NCBI GenBank assembly: GCA_031763025.1
Contig: JASSKH010000016.1
Coordinates: 1,488,001 to 1,552,000, forward strand
Direction: 5' to 3'
Length of the DNA: 64,000 bases
Origin: Macrocystis pyrifera
Lineage: Eukaryota > Sar > Phaeophyceae > Laminariales > Laminariaceae
The translations under genes and the position numbers were made by a program. The notes beneath the pieces are model-generated. The model did not search any database and was not told the DNA's origin. It saw nothing but the letters and a program-made list of their open reading frames with translations. Below are positions 1 through 12,642 of this stretch, in pieces; within the stretch, counting starts at the first letter, position 1, and every line of letters begins with the position of its first letter.

Positions 1-344
1 CAATTAATAACAGCCACGAGATTAATAGCTGTGTGTGTTTTTTCCCTGGCGTGCATGTGACAATCATCATGTCTGCCGTGTGCGTGTGTGTGATGATGTT
101 CTTCACGATAGATAGCCCCTTTGGAGAGTTTTACCAACACAATACAACAACAAAGCTTTGATGGTATCCACCGTCTATGCAAGAGCACAGCGGGGGAGTC
201 CAGCGGTACGAGTAGGGTCATGTTTGCCTCCCGTGCTCCCGTGCCGTGCGACCAATTGCATTTCAATAACTCGGACACCGATTTGCATCATCCCCCAATC
301 ACGCAGCGGCCGTTGCTGTGCTCGTCACTGCTGATATTTTTATC

Positions 345-405
345 GGGATTTTTCCCCTCGGAAGTTCTACCCGTCGACATCCAGCACACCCAGTGTCCCT
401 GCACG
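345..405 (+). repeat. Dispersed repeat V, partial copy
   Basis: This copy carries the shared core CCCGTCGACATCCAGC followed by CCCAGTGTCC, which recurs near 3.55, 23.8, 23.95, 56.3, 59.4, 62.4 and 63.65 kb. It runs straight into a MITE-B copy, so the rest of the V unit is not visible. No coding capacity is evident. Confidence 0.6.
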
Positions 406-500
406 ATTCTTTTAGGACCGCAGGCCCGTTTTGGGGACAAATCACTTGGAATTAGACTGGTTTGTCCCAAAAACGGGACTGCGGCTCTACAGGGATTAAC
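400..500. mobile_element. MITE-B copy (palindromic, about 100 bp)
   Basis: Two arms face each other: a left arm around TTTTAGGACCGC with CCCGTTTTGGGGACAAAT, and a right arm that is its approximate reverse complement, with TTTGTCCCAAAAACGGGACT and then GCGGCTCTACAGGG. The near-perfect palindrome and the recurrence of the arms at 16.6, 17.4, 18.3, 50.7, 52.7 and 54.9 kb indicate a short inverted-repeat transposon family. The superfamily is not clear and no transposase is present. A MITE-A copy starts immediately downstream. Confidence 0.6.
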
Positions 501-502
501 TA

Positions 503-607
503 TTACGGGGGTCCATAGTTAACGGGACCAAATTTTGTTAGTAAAAATAGGTAAATATATAGGTTTTTAAGTATACCATAGGTCCTATTAACTATGGACC
601 CCCGTAA
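503..607. mobile_element. MITE-A copy 1
   Basis: A 105-bp element begins TTACGGGGGTCCATAGTTAA and ends with the inverted complement, giving terminal inverted repeats of about 27 bp around an AT-rich core. It is flanked on both sides by TA (501-502 and 608-609), the target duplication typical of Tc1/mariner-like elements. There is no coding capacity, so it is non-autonomous. Confidence 0.9.
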
Positions 608-1464
608 TAGTAGAGGGACACAAACTCTGCGGTAGCGAAATCATGACGCAGCAGAGACACTACGGTACACCTTCCAATAGATTGCAATGCAGCAAGGGTG
701 TTAGGCAAAGCAATGTCATGCCATTGTGAAGCGGTGACCGCTCTAGGGTAGTGGTAAGGGTAGTGGTAAGGGACGCAGGTGGTTCTGGCAGCTGGAAAGC
801 AGTGCTTCGCTTCTTCTGATTTAGATCTTCTTATTGATGGCGAGAGCTGAGGAGGTGCTCTGGTAGAGAAGTGAGAGGTAGAGATCTGATGTACGCCTAC
901 AGAACTTTCCTATGGCTACCGGTCGTTCTTCTGCTAATATAAGGACTTCTCACTTGGTAGTCCTATCTGCGTCAAGGAACATTACTCTCGTCTAACGGGC
1001 TATCCGCCCTAGTGAACCTTCCTAAGAGAACGTTACTCTCGACTAACGGAATATCCGCTGGGTTAATCCATTCTTTGGATTATTCTCGTATTCGTGAGAC
1101 TACAAGACTGCAACGTATTATCTATATCTATAGCCCATGAATATTCCACCCATATCACACCATGGTACTGGATGCGACCAACACGCCCGCCATCAACCCA
1201 GATACATTGAACGAGGGACAAAAAAAGACAAAATACCCAAAGAAGATGAAAAAAACACTGTTGCTCCTTGGCCGCTCTGCTGCCTGGTCACCCACTTCCC
1301 TCGTTCGGTGAGCTGAAAATAGAAAAGTATGACGGCGCAGACGACTGAAGGCTGACTAGTTCGAGGTTGTGCTCTGTAGTCTGTAGGGTACGTAGAACCA
1401 TACCTACCATACCGGTACCTGATTAAGTCATGGCTGCGTTCCGTCGGTTTCGTGCAGAACCATA
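608..1464. other. Unassigned stretch with a two-copy tandem repeat
   Basis: No gene is recognised here. At about 979-1,055 a unit of roughly 48 bp occurs twice, each copy containing TTACTCTCG, CTAACGG and TATCCGC. The rest shows nothing clear. Confidence 0.4.
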
Positions 1465-1850
1465 CACGGGGTATTTTCCCGGGTATTACCCGTACCCGGA
1501 ACTTCTGTGAGTTCTGTACGGCCTTCATACCCGTACCCGAAACTTCTTTAAGTTCTGTCCACATTCATACCCGTACCCGGAATTTCTGTAAGTTATGTAC
1601 GCCCGTAACACAATACCCGAGGTACGGGTGCAACTTTTTTATACCTGCCCGGAACTTCTGTGAGTTATGTACGCCCCGTGCCACAATACCCGGAACGTGT
1701 GTGGGTTCCGTAAGACTTCTGCACCCGTCCCCGGAATTTCTGTGAGTTCTATATGACCGTCATACCCGTACCAAGAATTTCTGTAAGTTCTCTAGGATTC
1801 TACACTACCCGGGGTACGGCTATATTTTTCGTCACAATACCCGGGAGCCC
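1465..1850 (+). repeat. Degenerate minisatellite, about 50-bp unit
   Basis: Six to seven imperfect units share CCCGTACCCGGAACTTCTGT followed by a GAGTTCTGTACG-like segment. The open frame across the array (1,452-1,745) only reflects the periodic sequence and reads as repeated Arg-Asn-Phe-Cys-Glu motifs, so I do not call it a gene. Confidence 0.7.
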
Positions 1851-1959
1851 GGTACGCAATCGGGTTTTAACCCCCGGACTGCCCAAAGAATTTACCGTAT
1901 CACACTAGGTGATAAAACACATACCCCCTGTGACGAAGTTCAGACCCGGCTTCCTCAAA

Positions 1960-2110
1960 AACATGGGGGGCACACATAACGAAAATGGTGGCTTTGGAAA
2001 CGATTCGTCAAGAAGGTTGCATAGACGCATCGCTCGGCGTTTACGCCCTCCCCCTTGTCGCGAAACCCAGCTTTGAAAGTCGTCCGAGGGGGCGTGTTAT
2101 CTTACCACCC
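1960..2110 (+). repeat. Dispersed repeat K, copy 1
   Basis: This stretch matches 50,860-51,020 in the same order: AAAACATG, a GGGGGGCACACA block, AACGAAAATGG, GACGCATATCGCTC-like sequence, CGAGGG and GTGTTATCTT. The copies are diverged. Nothing in either shows a function. Confidence 0.55.
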
Positions 2111-4219
2111 TAGTGTGATACGGGTACCATATTCCTCGACGACACGCACGGATCCGTTGTGTACATACGTATGTATTGAGCTCGGTAGATATACGCGGTA
2201 TTGCGGCATGCGGCATATAGTGATACATTTCGTACTCTGAACGTACTGTACGTAAAAAAATGCGGTTGGCATAGAGGATAACCGGTTCTCGGTGCAACAC
2301 TTCCGGACGAGACGGGCGGTGAGTCACGGCATGGACTGTACGGCCCTGGACGTTTCCACGGAGTACGTGGGGTGGAAGCCTGTAACCGTCGCACGGAAAT
2401 ACGCGGTGGTAACAGGATCCGAGGACGCGGCGGGAGCGAAGCATTCTCGCGAAACAGCGTTCATAGAGGCAGACACCTTGCCACTGTCTGGGCAGTATGC
2501 ACGTTCATACACAGCGTTCCCAGGGTAAAATCGAAGCCGAATCCACTAGAGGCCGAGGCACATAGAACTTTGGGTATAACAGGGACAACAAGAAATCCGC
2601 GGCAGGTACTATTTGACTACGGCATTGCGAAAAGGCAAATAGACCACGAATATGGGTGGGATCTCATCATGCCGTAGCAGAGAGGCCTCTTTAATCCCAA
2701 ACTCTATGCCGTACCAGGTACGACGAAATGTTGTCCGGGTGTTTTTCTAAAGGGGCGTAACTCTGTAATAACAAGGTGGTATCTGATTTTTCTATCTTCT
2801 CCGTTGTGTTTGTTGTGCTCTCTCGTACCTACTACGAGTTATGTACGTATCTATGCGTTTCAGCTTATGACGTGTGGAATGTGGCATTTATTTGGCGTAC
2901 TACTACCACTACTACCGCTGTAGCTGTGCGTTTTTTTTTCTGTCTCGTACCGTAGTTCGTACCAACGTATATAGTTTGTCGTGTAGCAGTTTGGTATGCG
3001 GTATACTTTGTACCTGGTTCTCCACTGTTACAGCAGTAGGTATCTATTAATAATGTATGGAACCAAGCGCGGAACGAGAGGGGTTTGAAATGTTGGAACA
3101 AGAGAGTACATGTCAGAAGCCAACCTCAAACCCTCAGTCTCTTTGGAGAAAGGCCTCGCAAAACCTACTACGAAGTGAAAAGAGGAGTATAGAAGCCGTA
3201 CATCCCACCCTCTCAGCTTGAATTTGCCACAGCACTACCATGTTGCCAGAAACATGTACTGGCATTATAGCATGGATGTAATTTTCATCCACTTTATTAC
3301 TCTCCCGCGGGCATGTAGCACGATGCTCACAAAAGGGTGGTGATCTGGGATTAGGGTCTCCAACAACGGCAGGAGGCCTCATTTCACCCCAATACGTACT
3401 CGTACTTCATGTGATGGCAGAACACACGAACATGCATCATCAGCAATATTTATTACAAGCCCTGCTTGAGATCTGACAGGTATGACGTACGCAGAGAACG
3501 ACCTCTCCCGGTAAGTACGAAGAGAAGACGGCTCGACGAAAAACATGAACACATCCAGCACACCCAGGCCAGTTGTGTCCGTGCATATTGTTCACGCTAC
3601 GTACACAGTAGAGAGAGCAGCTCAAAGCACGAGGCCGTATTTGTCCTGTGTTCGCTAACACTCATCATCAACGGGGCGGTACTTGCAGGGTTCCACTATG
3701 TAACTACTGTAGTCTGTCCATGGTGACTGCTATGGAGACACAATAGTATATCTCGCCAGGTCTTCCCATTGAGCAGGTCCTCAATATTACGCACGCGTGT
3801 TCGTTCCTTAGAAATATACTTCCTACCAAGAGCAGCCGTATTCCAAACAGGTCACAATACAAGGTCATTCCAAAAAAAGGCTATAGGTAATTAATTTCCC
3901 CGAGCCCGTGTATTCCTATCGAACGAGGCGTCCCAAGCAAAGTCCGTGCCGTATACCATAACACTAGCCCACCCAGACAAGTCGTGCATATGCAGAAAAT
4001 TGGAGAATTGGGGAAAAGTCGGTTCTACGAAACCGGTTCCACGAACGATAACATGAGTCAAAGATGCAGCTCCTTAAAACCCAGTCCCAAACCTCTAAAC
4101 GGCGAGGCTACAAATCCTTCTGTGTCTGTCTGTGTGTCTCTGCGTCTGTGTATCTGTGTGTCTGTTTAAGCCTATCTATCTGCTTACATCACATCCCAAT
4201 GCGCGACCTGAGACATACA
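2111..4219. other. Unassigned stretch
   Basis: Short overlapping open frames occur on both strands at 2.1-2.7 kb but none has a recognisable domain. A partial V-repeat core lies at about 3,550-3,590. I see nothing else. Confidence 0.35.
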
Positions 4220-4345
4220 CACAACAACCGATCTGGATCAACCCGGCGGCATGACCTAGATGATACAACATCGGTACTAAATCCTCCTTTGAAATGATCT
4301 AGACCATGAAGTGGGAATGATCTGTAGATGGTCTGTAGATGATGT
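4220..4345. repeat. Dispersed GATC-rich repeat D, copy 1
   Basis: The stretch is built from short GATCTGTAGATGATCTG-like words. Related sequence recurs at 16.8-17.0, 19.8-20.06, 53.2-53.35 and 60.85-60.95 kb. The ends of the unit cannot be fixed by eye. Confidence 0.4.
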
Positions 4346-5059
4346 GCCCGAGGTGTGGAACCTTCTGGCCTCATAGCTCGTGGTGAATATTGCAAATGAT
4401 TATGGCTTCTGGTATGTACCTCGGTACATAATCGTAACGAGGTCGAAAGCGCAAGGCCGTTTCACGTCTTTAGAGGGGTGTGTACTGGGTGTCATTGTTT
4501 AATGGGTTCGTCTGTGTTTGTCCTGTGTGTCCGCCGAGTCCTCGTTGATTGCGAGGCCCGTCCAAGGCCGAGTACAACCAAATCGGTATCTCCAGAACTG
4601 GACGAGCTCTCGCTAACTTTTGGTCAGCTGGGGGAAGCAGTGGGACTTTTTTTTCACTTCACCTTCTCACTTCATCATGTCACCTTCTTCTCACAACAAA
4701 TAGGACATTGTCACTTCCAACGCACACGGCATGCGCGGGTCAGCCTGCCCTCGTCACTAGTTTACTAGCGAAACTACGGAAGTCCTTGGTGCTAATGGGG
4801 GGGGGGATTACCACCCTCATGTTCTCTACTTTGTGACATTGTCTTCAACATGTCAAGGCGTGGGGTCAGGTACCTTCCCCTGTCGGAAGAGTGGAAGGTT
4901 ACATACAATGGGTGGGCATAAGGACAAGCCAGGATGGTCTGAACACACAAGAGGGGAAAAAAAAACGTTTTGAGCGGGTAGTTTCATTCGTTCAACATCA
5001 ACATCCGAATGTAGTCAGACTAGTGTATGTGCTACGTGCATGCATAGCGTCCCTTCGTT

Positions 5060-5360
5060 CGGGTTCTTGGTGTTCTTCGTCTCTCTGGGGGTTTACACGA
5101 GTGATCGACGTCAGAGGTACCGTAGTCCAATAGACTATTGTAGTCCAATAACCTACTGTAGTCCAATAGGTTTCCTTGCTTGGTTCGCCATGGTTTTCTT
5201 TTTTCTGGGGATGTTCACGAGTGATCGAAGTCAAAGCTACTGTGGCAAATAGAATATGGTAGCCCTTTAGTCTACTTTCTAAGTCCAGTAGGGTTCCTTG
5301 TTTCTTTAGTTTTTCTTCTTCCTTCTGGAGGTGTTTACGGGTGATCGACGTTAAAACCTA
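5060..5360 (+). repeat. Three-copy tandem repeat, unit about 120-130 bp
   Basis: Three units each contain a T-rich segment, then CTGGGGG or CTGGAGG, then TTTACACGAGTGATCGACGT or a close variant. The first two are followed by GTAGTCCAATAG-like words. The array is degenerate and has no coding signal. Confidence 0.65.
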
Positions 5361-5675
5361 TGCTGCGCGTTGTTGGATGGCAAACAGAACAAAACGACAA
5401 TGACACGTACGTACGTATCGCAAGAGGTTGTTTACAGCAAATCACCGACCTGTTGTTGTAGAAACGACTTAATGGAGAGGACGTCTCTCATGTACGCCAT
5501 CCTCAGAGTGTCCAGACACGCCGTTCGCTGCTGAACCAACCTGCACCGCCGTACGTAGTAGGCGTGTACGTACATGGTTGGTCGTTATTTTTCCCACGAT
5601 TAGTGTGGCGCTGTCCCAGCATAGAACGACCGCTTATTTAACCGAAACAGCAGTCCTTTAAGGACTATGTGGTAG

Positions 5676-5735
5676 GATACAGCACGCAGGATTTCGATAC
5701 TACAGACATCATAACCACTGAGCTAGACTGGCTAG
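5676..5735 (-). other. tRNA-like / SINE-head-like sequence
   Basis: On the minus strand the sequence reads GCCAGTC, then TAGCTCAGTGGTTATGA (a good A-box), then AGTATCGAAATCC (a B-box-like segment). The anticodon arm is missing and the acceptor strands do not pair, so it is not a functional tRNA. A tRNA-derived SINE head or a degraded tRNA are both possible. Confidence 0.3.
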
Positions 5736-7481
5736 TAGTCAGCGCCGACTGCTACAGTAATTAAATTAAATATAGCTCAATGGCTGTAGTAAATCTCGAG
5801 GAACCAGCCTGCAACGACAAAAAACCGCTGGATATTCCTGGTGTGTGTGATGTACCGTTATCAAGATGATAAGCGTCTACGCAGTGATCGGTCTGATTGA
5901 CAGCACCTTCCATGTCTTGGGGCGCTGGATTCTAGTTACCCTCTTAATTTTTTTGTGTATGGCATGATTGAAATAAACGCTGCACATTTTCAGATGGCAA
6001 ATGAAACAGTACTGTTAATACTGTTGTAATGATCAATGTTGAAGCGCATTGATTGTCGGATGGTCAAAACGATCAAAATGAACGAATATGGCATGTACGC
6101 AGCACATGCATGTATGAGGGCTAACAATGGCACACGACGGACGCACGTACATTCATACATACATACATACATCATACGTCATACATAAAAGCGCGAAATC
6201 TCTCAGGAACGCGGACTTTTTTAGGGTTTTACACGAAGGTATGCTTCTTGGAGCTCTCAACCAGTCAGTGTAGCCGGCCGTTGAGTAGTAGCCTCTTTGT
6301 TGGGCCCACAACACGTCCACCGATTTGTTTACGTAGCCTGATGGCATCCACCCTCCATCCTCGCACAATATATGCATTAGCACGTACACACAAATTCACA
6401 AAAAACAAGGTACTTAGTGCCCGCCATATGTCTACTACTTATACTACAGGTGAAGTGTACGTACCAGGCGCTACTCTTGCGTCTTTCGCACACCTAAGTG
6501 CAGGCCAGTCCGGAATACGAGTCAAGGACTAAAACAACACGGGCGAGCCAAGGGGAGGAAACATGCTCATACATACGTACCCGTGCATGATATTGACCTA
6601 CTACTGCCGTTGTTGTACATGCATGGCGCGTTTTGCAGCAAGCAGCAGCAGCATTGTGGCGGCGGCACAATTTCTCCTAAAGCACGCTGCAAACATTGTT
6701 TATTACCTGGTATCTATTACCAGTACGTGGTTGAACAAAACAGGCTCGCTACAGGCATGCATATGTGAGTGAAGTATACGTGTATACATACATACATGTC
6801 GGACAGCGTTGTGCAACAACTGTCGCCATGAGTTGGTACCGCTCGTACTGCTGTATGTAATAATACTGGCACAAACCACAAACAAACTGTTTTTATACAA
6901 AACAAGCCGGGAGGGGCGAGGTGCCGGTAATACTGCTGTTTGCGCGTATTTATGTCCATATATCCACGTACTCTGTTGTAGGTCTGCCGGAAGGTCTCTT
7001 GCTTGCTGTAGCTTACCCGTGCGAAGGCTCTGAAAAACAATGATGCACCACGTATACGCGTTAAATTGTACATGTACACCCGGGTCCAGGTATCGCTGGT
7101 GTACCCTGTACACTACTATCGCAATCAGGGTCAAGACAGGAGTATACCGGGAAGTATGAAATTGCACGATACGAGGTTTGAAAACCCCAGCTACGCTCAC
7201 CTCTTGATGCGGTCCAAGGCATTCTGGAAAAACGACGTCTGCTGCCATCTCCGAAAGAAATGGGAGATCGCCGCGTGACGCCTCTTCTGAGTCCACACCT
7301 GCCCCCCGAGTAATATTAGTGGAGTTGGAACACAATTACATCACGGCAGCTGTTGAGGTTAATAGCTACATTATTTCCATTTGTGCTTTGGTATTAGGCT
7401 ACCACGTGTACTTGATATAAAAACGTGCATGTGCAAGCAGGCCGTTGTTGATCCTTTCTTTAGCTTTAGAAAAAAACGTTA
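5736..7481. other. Unassigned stretch upstream of the LTR element
   Basis: No gene can be supported. On the minus strand about 7,193-7,300 there is a short open segment ending in CAAGAG followed by GTGAGC, a good splice donor, preceded by GGGGGGCAG, a possible acceptor. It could be an isolated exon but has no partner or recognisable domain. Confidence 0.3.
7478..7481. repeat. Target-site duplication of the LTR element, left
   Basis: GTTA precedes the 5' LTR and is repeated directly after the 3' LTR at 14,908-14,911. The duplication is 4 bp, or 5 bp if the first LTR base is included. Confidence 0.75.
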
Positions 7482-7965
7482 TGTGGATACCATGTCCCCG
7501 GTAACAACACGCCTACGCATATAGTCGAAAACCCAGCTCCTTCCAGATTCCATTTCTGGGAGCGTTCGCTCGGTTATGTCAGGAGACTGTCATGAACCAT
7601 ACATCGCCGGGAAGCCACCGGTCCACATCTGCTCAACGGATCCGTTGGGACGGCCCCGCCGCCTGATGCAACGTCCCGGCGGGATTCTATAAACCCCGCC
7701 GGGTCGCCCATGTATGTCCCGTCGTCCCGTTGTCCCGGGACCGCAGGGCAGGAGGAGTGACGCTTCCTCCTCGCCCTCCTCCTCACTTCTCTCAGAGTTC
7801 TCTCCCTCCTGTCCTGTCATCAGACCCTCGTCTGAGCCCTTTGTCACGTCATCACTCAGCCGTCGTAGTTCAACAGACAGAACACTCTGTGTCCACAGAG
7901 AGACGTGGGATCACGACCCACCGGCGGTAACGTAGCCGGAACTCTTATTGAGTCAGGAACTCTTA
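7482..7965 (+). repeat. 5' LTR
   Basis: This 484-bp repeat begins TGTGGATACC and ends CAGGAACTCTTA. A TATA-like CTATAAACCCC lies near 7,687. It is identical to the 3' LTR base for base as far as I can read. Confidence 0.9.
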
Positions 7966-7985
7966 TTGGCGTCGGACGGCAGTTG
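7966..7985 (+). other. Candidate primer-binding site
   Basis: TTGGCGTCGGACGG directly follows the 5' LTR, where Ty3/Gypsy elements place their tRNA primer site. I cannot name the tRNA from the sequence alone. Confidence 0.4.
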
Positions 7986-8439
7986 ATAAACCAACTTGTC
8001 ACTTGTCACCTACGTTCAGAGTGATGTCGGAATACCAGCAGTCCCAGTACCCCACCCCACTCCCCTACTGTGAGACCCCGGACAGCACGGCCGCCCCCAA
8101 GACCACTAGCTGGTGGAGCGCTACCAACAGTTGGGACTCGCCTTGCTCCTAAAGCGGTAGGCAAGGTTGGCGCGACGAGGAAACTCTCCGCAGTAGCCGT
8201 GGGTGCTGAGTCCCCTGTACAGAGTGTTGATAGCAAAGAAGGAGTCAACCGGGGAGTTGAGTGTAGTTCTTTTTCTGGGGGGGGGGGTGTCTCTGTCTCG
8301 AGTCTTGGCAGTGGGGTATCATCCTCACGACGTCCCCGTAAACGCGTGACGTTTGCTATCGATTTCCCCGTGTCCGAGTATTCGTCCGAGTGTCGATCTT
8401 CGAGTACCCCGATTCACCCAGCAAAAAATAATAAAAGAC

Positions 8440-11400
8440 TACCGTGTGGCACAGCTCAATGGTGGCGCACAGATCCCATCCTTTCTCTTTGTCTTTTTCG
8501 TCTCGCAGAGTGCAGATTTCTGGCTCTGTAGACGACTGTCCAGTGTCCGCAATAACACTCGATACTGCTACTGATGTCTCTGTCGTTTCCCACGCGTGGT
8601 TGATGTCCAATCCAGCTCTGCGATAAAGAAATATTCAACCTATCCCCCTGGCCGCCGTTGCTTTACGGGCAGCGAATGGTTCGCCTTTGAATATTTTGGG
8701 GTTTGTCACATTGTCACTTACATTGAGTACAATCACTCATAATGTCGACGCGCTAGTTGTACCGTCTCTTGGTCCCGATTCATTGCTCCTAGATAATCAT
8801 GTCATGTCTACGTTTGGAGCTGTCCTCGATTGGGAAAACCAAACATTGTCATTCCCGTCCGCTGGTACTACTATCCCAGCGATACATCGTATTAGCCATT
8901 CAGCCTCTCACGCCGCCCCCTCCCCTGCCCCTAGCGACAATACCATGTCCGTCGCTGCTGTCCACCATGATGCAGAAGGAATTGATGTCATTTTGCGCGA
9001 ACGTGTCGACCTCAAACCTAGACACGAAGCTCTTGTCGTGGCTTTTACTGATTGTCTCCCTTTGTGCGATTGTACTGTTGTTGTCGAACAGCGAATCATG
9101 TCCGAACCTGAATTTCTGCAGTCTAGCTCGACAGTGTTTGAGAAAATTATTGTCGCTCGCACTTTAGCTACCTGGTACGCTGCCGATGGTTCAGTAGCTG
9201 TGCAAGTTGCTAACCCATCGTCCGATGGGGTTGCACTTCCGATCGGGTTATGTCTTGGTCAGCTATACACCGTGTCTGTCGTGACGCCTGACCAGTTACA
9301 CGTTAACGCTGTAGCGAAAACACCCGAATCCATGGAACAACTGGCTCATGCAAAATCCGAGCTTGAAGGTCCCCTGTCCACAGCTTTCACAAATACCAAA
9401 CTGTCAACCGATCAACAAGCCGCTGTCCTCAACTTATGCGCACAGTACCGTCCTGTCTTTTCATTGTCAATGTCAGAGCTTGGTTGTTGCACTAATACCG
9501 AAGCAACGTTCCCATTGCCGCCTGACACTCGTCCTGTCGATCGGGCTCCGTATCGCACTAACCCTCGCACTGCCAGTGTCATCGATAAGTGCGTCCATGA
9601 TATGTTAGAGTGGGGCATAATCGAAGAGCGTCCGAGCCCCTGGGGTAGTCCGTGTACGTTGGTCGCTAAAAAGAACGGAACCCCTCGTTTCTGTGTTGAT
9701 TATCGTCATACCCTCAATCGTCACATTGTCCGAAAGAGCTGGCCCCTCCCGAACATGGATTCGTGCTTAGATGCAGTCAAAGGGGTCAAGTTCATCTCTA
9801 CAGCCGATGTCCTCAGCGCGTTCTGGCAACTGCCCGTTGCGGAAGAGCACATCGACCGGACAGCATTCGTCACCCCGACCGGCAAGTACTGTTTTTTAAA
9901 CGTATGCCTTTCGGCGTGAGTAATGCACCGTGGTTGTTTCAACACATGATGTCTGTCACTTTCGGCCACCTCGGTCCGGAATCGGGTATTCTTACGTATA
10001 TGGATGATATCATTTGCATCAATTCGACGTTTGAATCCCACCTAAAATCCCTCGAGCGAATGTTCTCAGCGTTACAGGCGGCAGGCCTAACCTTAAAACC
10101 GAGTAAACTCCAATTTGGTCAGAAAGAAATCGAGTACCTCGGTCATGTCATATCGGAAGAAGGCATCTCAATCGGTGCCGACCGCGTCAAAGCCATTCTT
10201 GCCTTGCCTGAGCCTACGTGTATCAAAGAAAATCGTGCACTCCTAGGTACACTCAATTATGTCCGCCGTTTCATTGACGGTTATGCTGAAATCACAGCAC
10301 CGCTGGTCGAACTCACTCGTAAGGAATATGTCAAAAAGACCGCGTTCAAAAAGGCATTTGGGCCCGCGCAAAGTGAAGCGTTCGCACGTGCAAAGCGCGC
10401 CCTAACGTCCGCCCCGGTCCTCAAATATCCGAACTTCAGTCAAGAGTTCATTGTCCATACCGATGCATCAGAAGCCGGAGTAGGAGCCTTTCTCGCTCAA
10501 CGATCACTCGACGGAAACTCCGACTCTGATTTGCATATCATCGCGTATTATAGTCACCGCTTCACTAAAAGTCAACGTCATTATAGTGCGACCATGAAAG
10601 AGTGTTGTGCTGTGGTCTGGGCTGTCACCCACTGGCGTCCCTACCTATGGGGAAAGCATTTCACTTGCTGTACTGACCACCAAGCACTGATGTACTTGTA
10701 CAAAATGCAGGACACCTCTAACATGCTTACCCGTTGGGCAATCGCACTTCAGAATTACGATTTTACTGTCAAACATGTCCCAGGCAAACTAAACGTCGTG
10801 CCTGATATGCTGTCTCGTGCTTTTAGTGAAGTCAACGGGGAACCTATACCATCAGAGCCCAGATTGGCCGCGATTTGTCGGAACGTACCAATAGAGGGTC
10901 CTTATTACCCACCCGGGCCCCGTGAATACGAACTGTCCGCTTCTAATTTGCACGACGTAGCACCTGTCGAAAGCGATCGTGAGTTATTCATGAGCGCCGT
11001 GTCTGTCTTCCCTACCGTGGATCCAGCGAAACTCGCCGATCTACAGAGAGCGGAATTTTGTCAGTACTTTGATTATCTCCGTGCACCAGCATCAGCCCCA
11101 TTGCCTACGAAAGAATCTGAGCACACGATGAGCCACTTCTTCTTGAACGAAGGATTATTATTTCGGTCATATCTTCCGGGTCACTTACGGAAGCGTAGCA
11201 CTTTCCGTGATCAGCTGGTAGTGCCTACATCCCTCCGGAAACTTGTCATAAATTCGTGTCACGACCTGCCCGCATCAGGGGGTCACCTAGCTTTCAAAGG
11301 AACATTCGATACTATCCGAGATAGATTTTGGTGGCCGACCATGCCCACGGATGTCCGTACTCATGTCAAAACTTGTCTGTCATGCCAACACCGCAAGTCA

Positions 11401-12642
11401 TCCCACCGCCCGCCCAAGTTGCCAGTGGGACACCGCCCTGTCATGCGCGCATTTCAGTGCGTCGCTGTTGATCTTGTCGAGTATAAAAGCCTATCAGAAG
11501 GGAATCGTTTTATTTTGTCGGTCATTGACCATCTCACTCGATTTGTCATCTTGATCCCCATCAAAGACAAGGCAGCTCGCACGATCGCCCGTCATTTAAT
11601 CGAACGTGTGTTCTCAGTGTTTGGCCCTCCAGAAACGCTGCATTCTGATCAGGGGACGGAATTTCAAAACCAGCTAGTCCTAGAATTGCAGTCAGTATTT
11701 GGATATAAGAAAACGCGTACAGCCGCCTTCCGCCCCCAGGGCAACTCCGTCTTAGAGCGTGTCCACAGCACTGTCCACGGTATGTTAGCTATGTATAGCA
11801 ATATGTCATTCGATAACTGGGCAGAGCTGTTGCCGTTTGTCCAGCTAGCTCATAACACGGCCTATTCGTCAACGCTCCAGGAAACACCTCATTTCCTGAT
11901 GTTTGGACGCGCAGCTGTACTGCCTGTCGATCTCATTCTAGGTACGCCCTCCACCTCAGCGCCGCAATCACAGCTCGACTATTCCAAACAAACTGTCGAA
12001 AATTTGCAATTTGCATACGAGCTGGCCCACCGAAATCTTAAAGAGCGAGCGGATAAGCAAGCGGTCGCTAATGAGACACTGTCATTTCCCAGGTTCAAAC
12101 CTGGTGAACAAGTACTGATCCACCGCCCGTACAATGTCGCTGACGGCCCCAACCCCAAACTTATCAGCCCATGGCGTGGACCGTACTCTGTCCGAGCGCA
12201 ATTGTCACCTGTCATTTATCGCGTCACGAAAGACGGGAACCCAGCCGAGATTACTGTTCATCTCGGCCGAATGAAAAAATACTTCGTCCCCCTGTCGTCC
12301 CATGTCCCCGACCTCGATGCGCTCGATGATATTTTTCTAGGGACCAAACTTCCCGTGCCCGATCTAGAAGGCTCCTTGTCAAAAGTAACGATCGGTGCGT
12401 TCACGGTAGAGAGTATTGATGGACATAAAAGAGGAGTAGGCGCAGCATCTCTGACGAACTTTCAATACCATTTAAAACTGGAAGGATATCCAACTCAGAT
12501 GGGCGTTTGGAGGCATGTCAACGCCCTTCCCCAGTGCAGAGAAATGATTGCGTCCTATCGCGCTGTTGTGTTGTCGACGGACCCCTCAGCATTTAACCCT
12601 CCTCCGCGGAAATCTAGTCTTGTTACCGCGTCTGTCACGTAG
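8440..12642 (+). other. Pol-type domain block of the LTR element
   Basis: The protease-like segment is near 8.55 kb, reverse transcriptase spans about 9.4-10.2 kb with its Tyr-Met-Asp-Asp site near 10.0 kb, and RNase H spans about 10.4-10.8 kb. Integrase runs from about 11.2 kb (His-His-Cys-Cys zinc region) through the catalytic core at about 11.45-11.95 kb. A chromodomain-like tail lies at about 12.4-12.6 kb, inferred from spaced aromatic and Leu-Glu-Gly-Tyr-Pro positions. In the family this protein set copies and integrates the element. Codon use is less GC-rich than in the host gene at 30-34 kb. Confidence 0.88.

Noticed and set aside
121-522. 133-codon open frame
   Set aside because: It runs across a V-repeat fragment, a MITE-B and the start of a MITE-A, so the frame is a patchwork of repeats.
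6703-7335. 210-codon minus-strand frame
   Set aside because: It lacks an ATG start and shows no domain; only a short part next to a donor-like GTGAGC might be an exon, which is too little to call.
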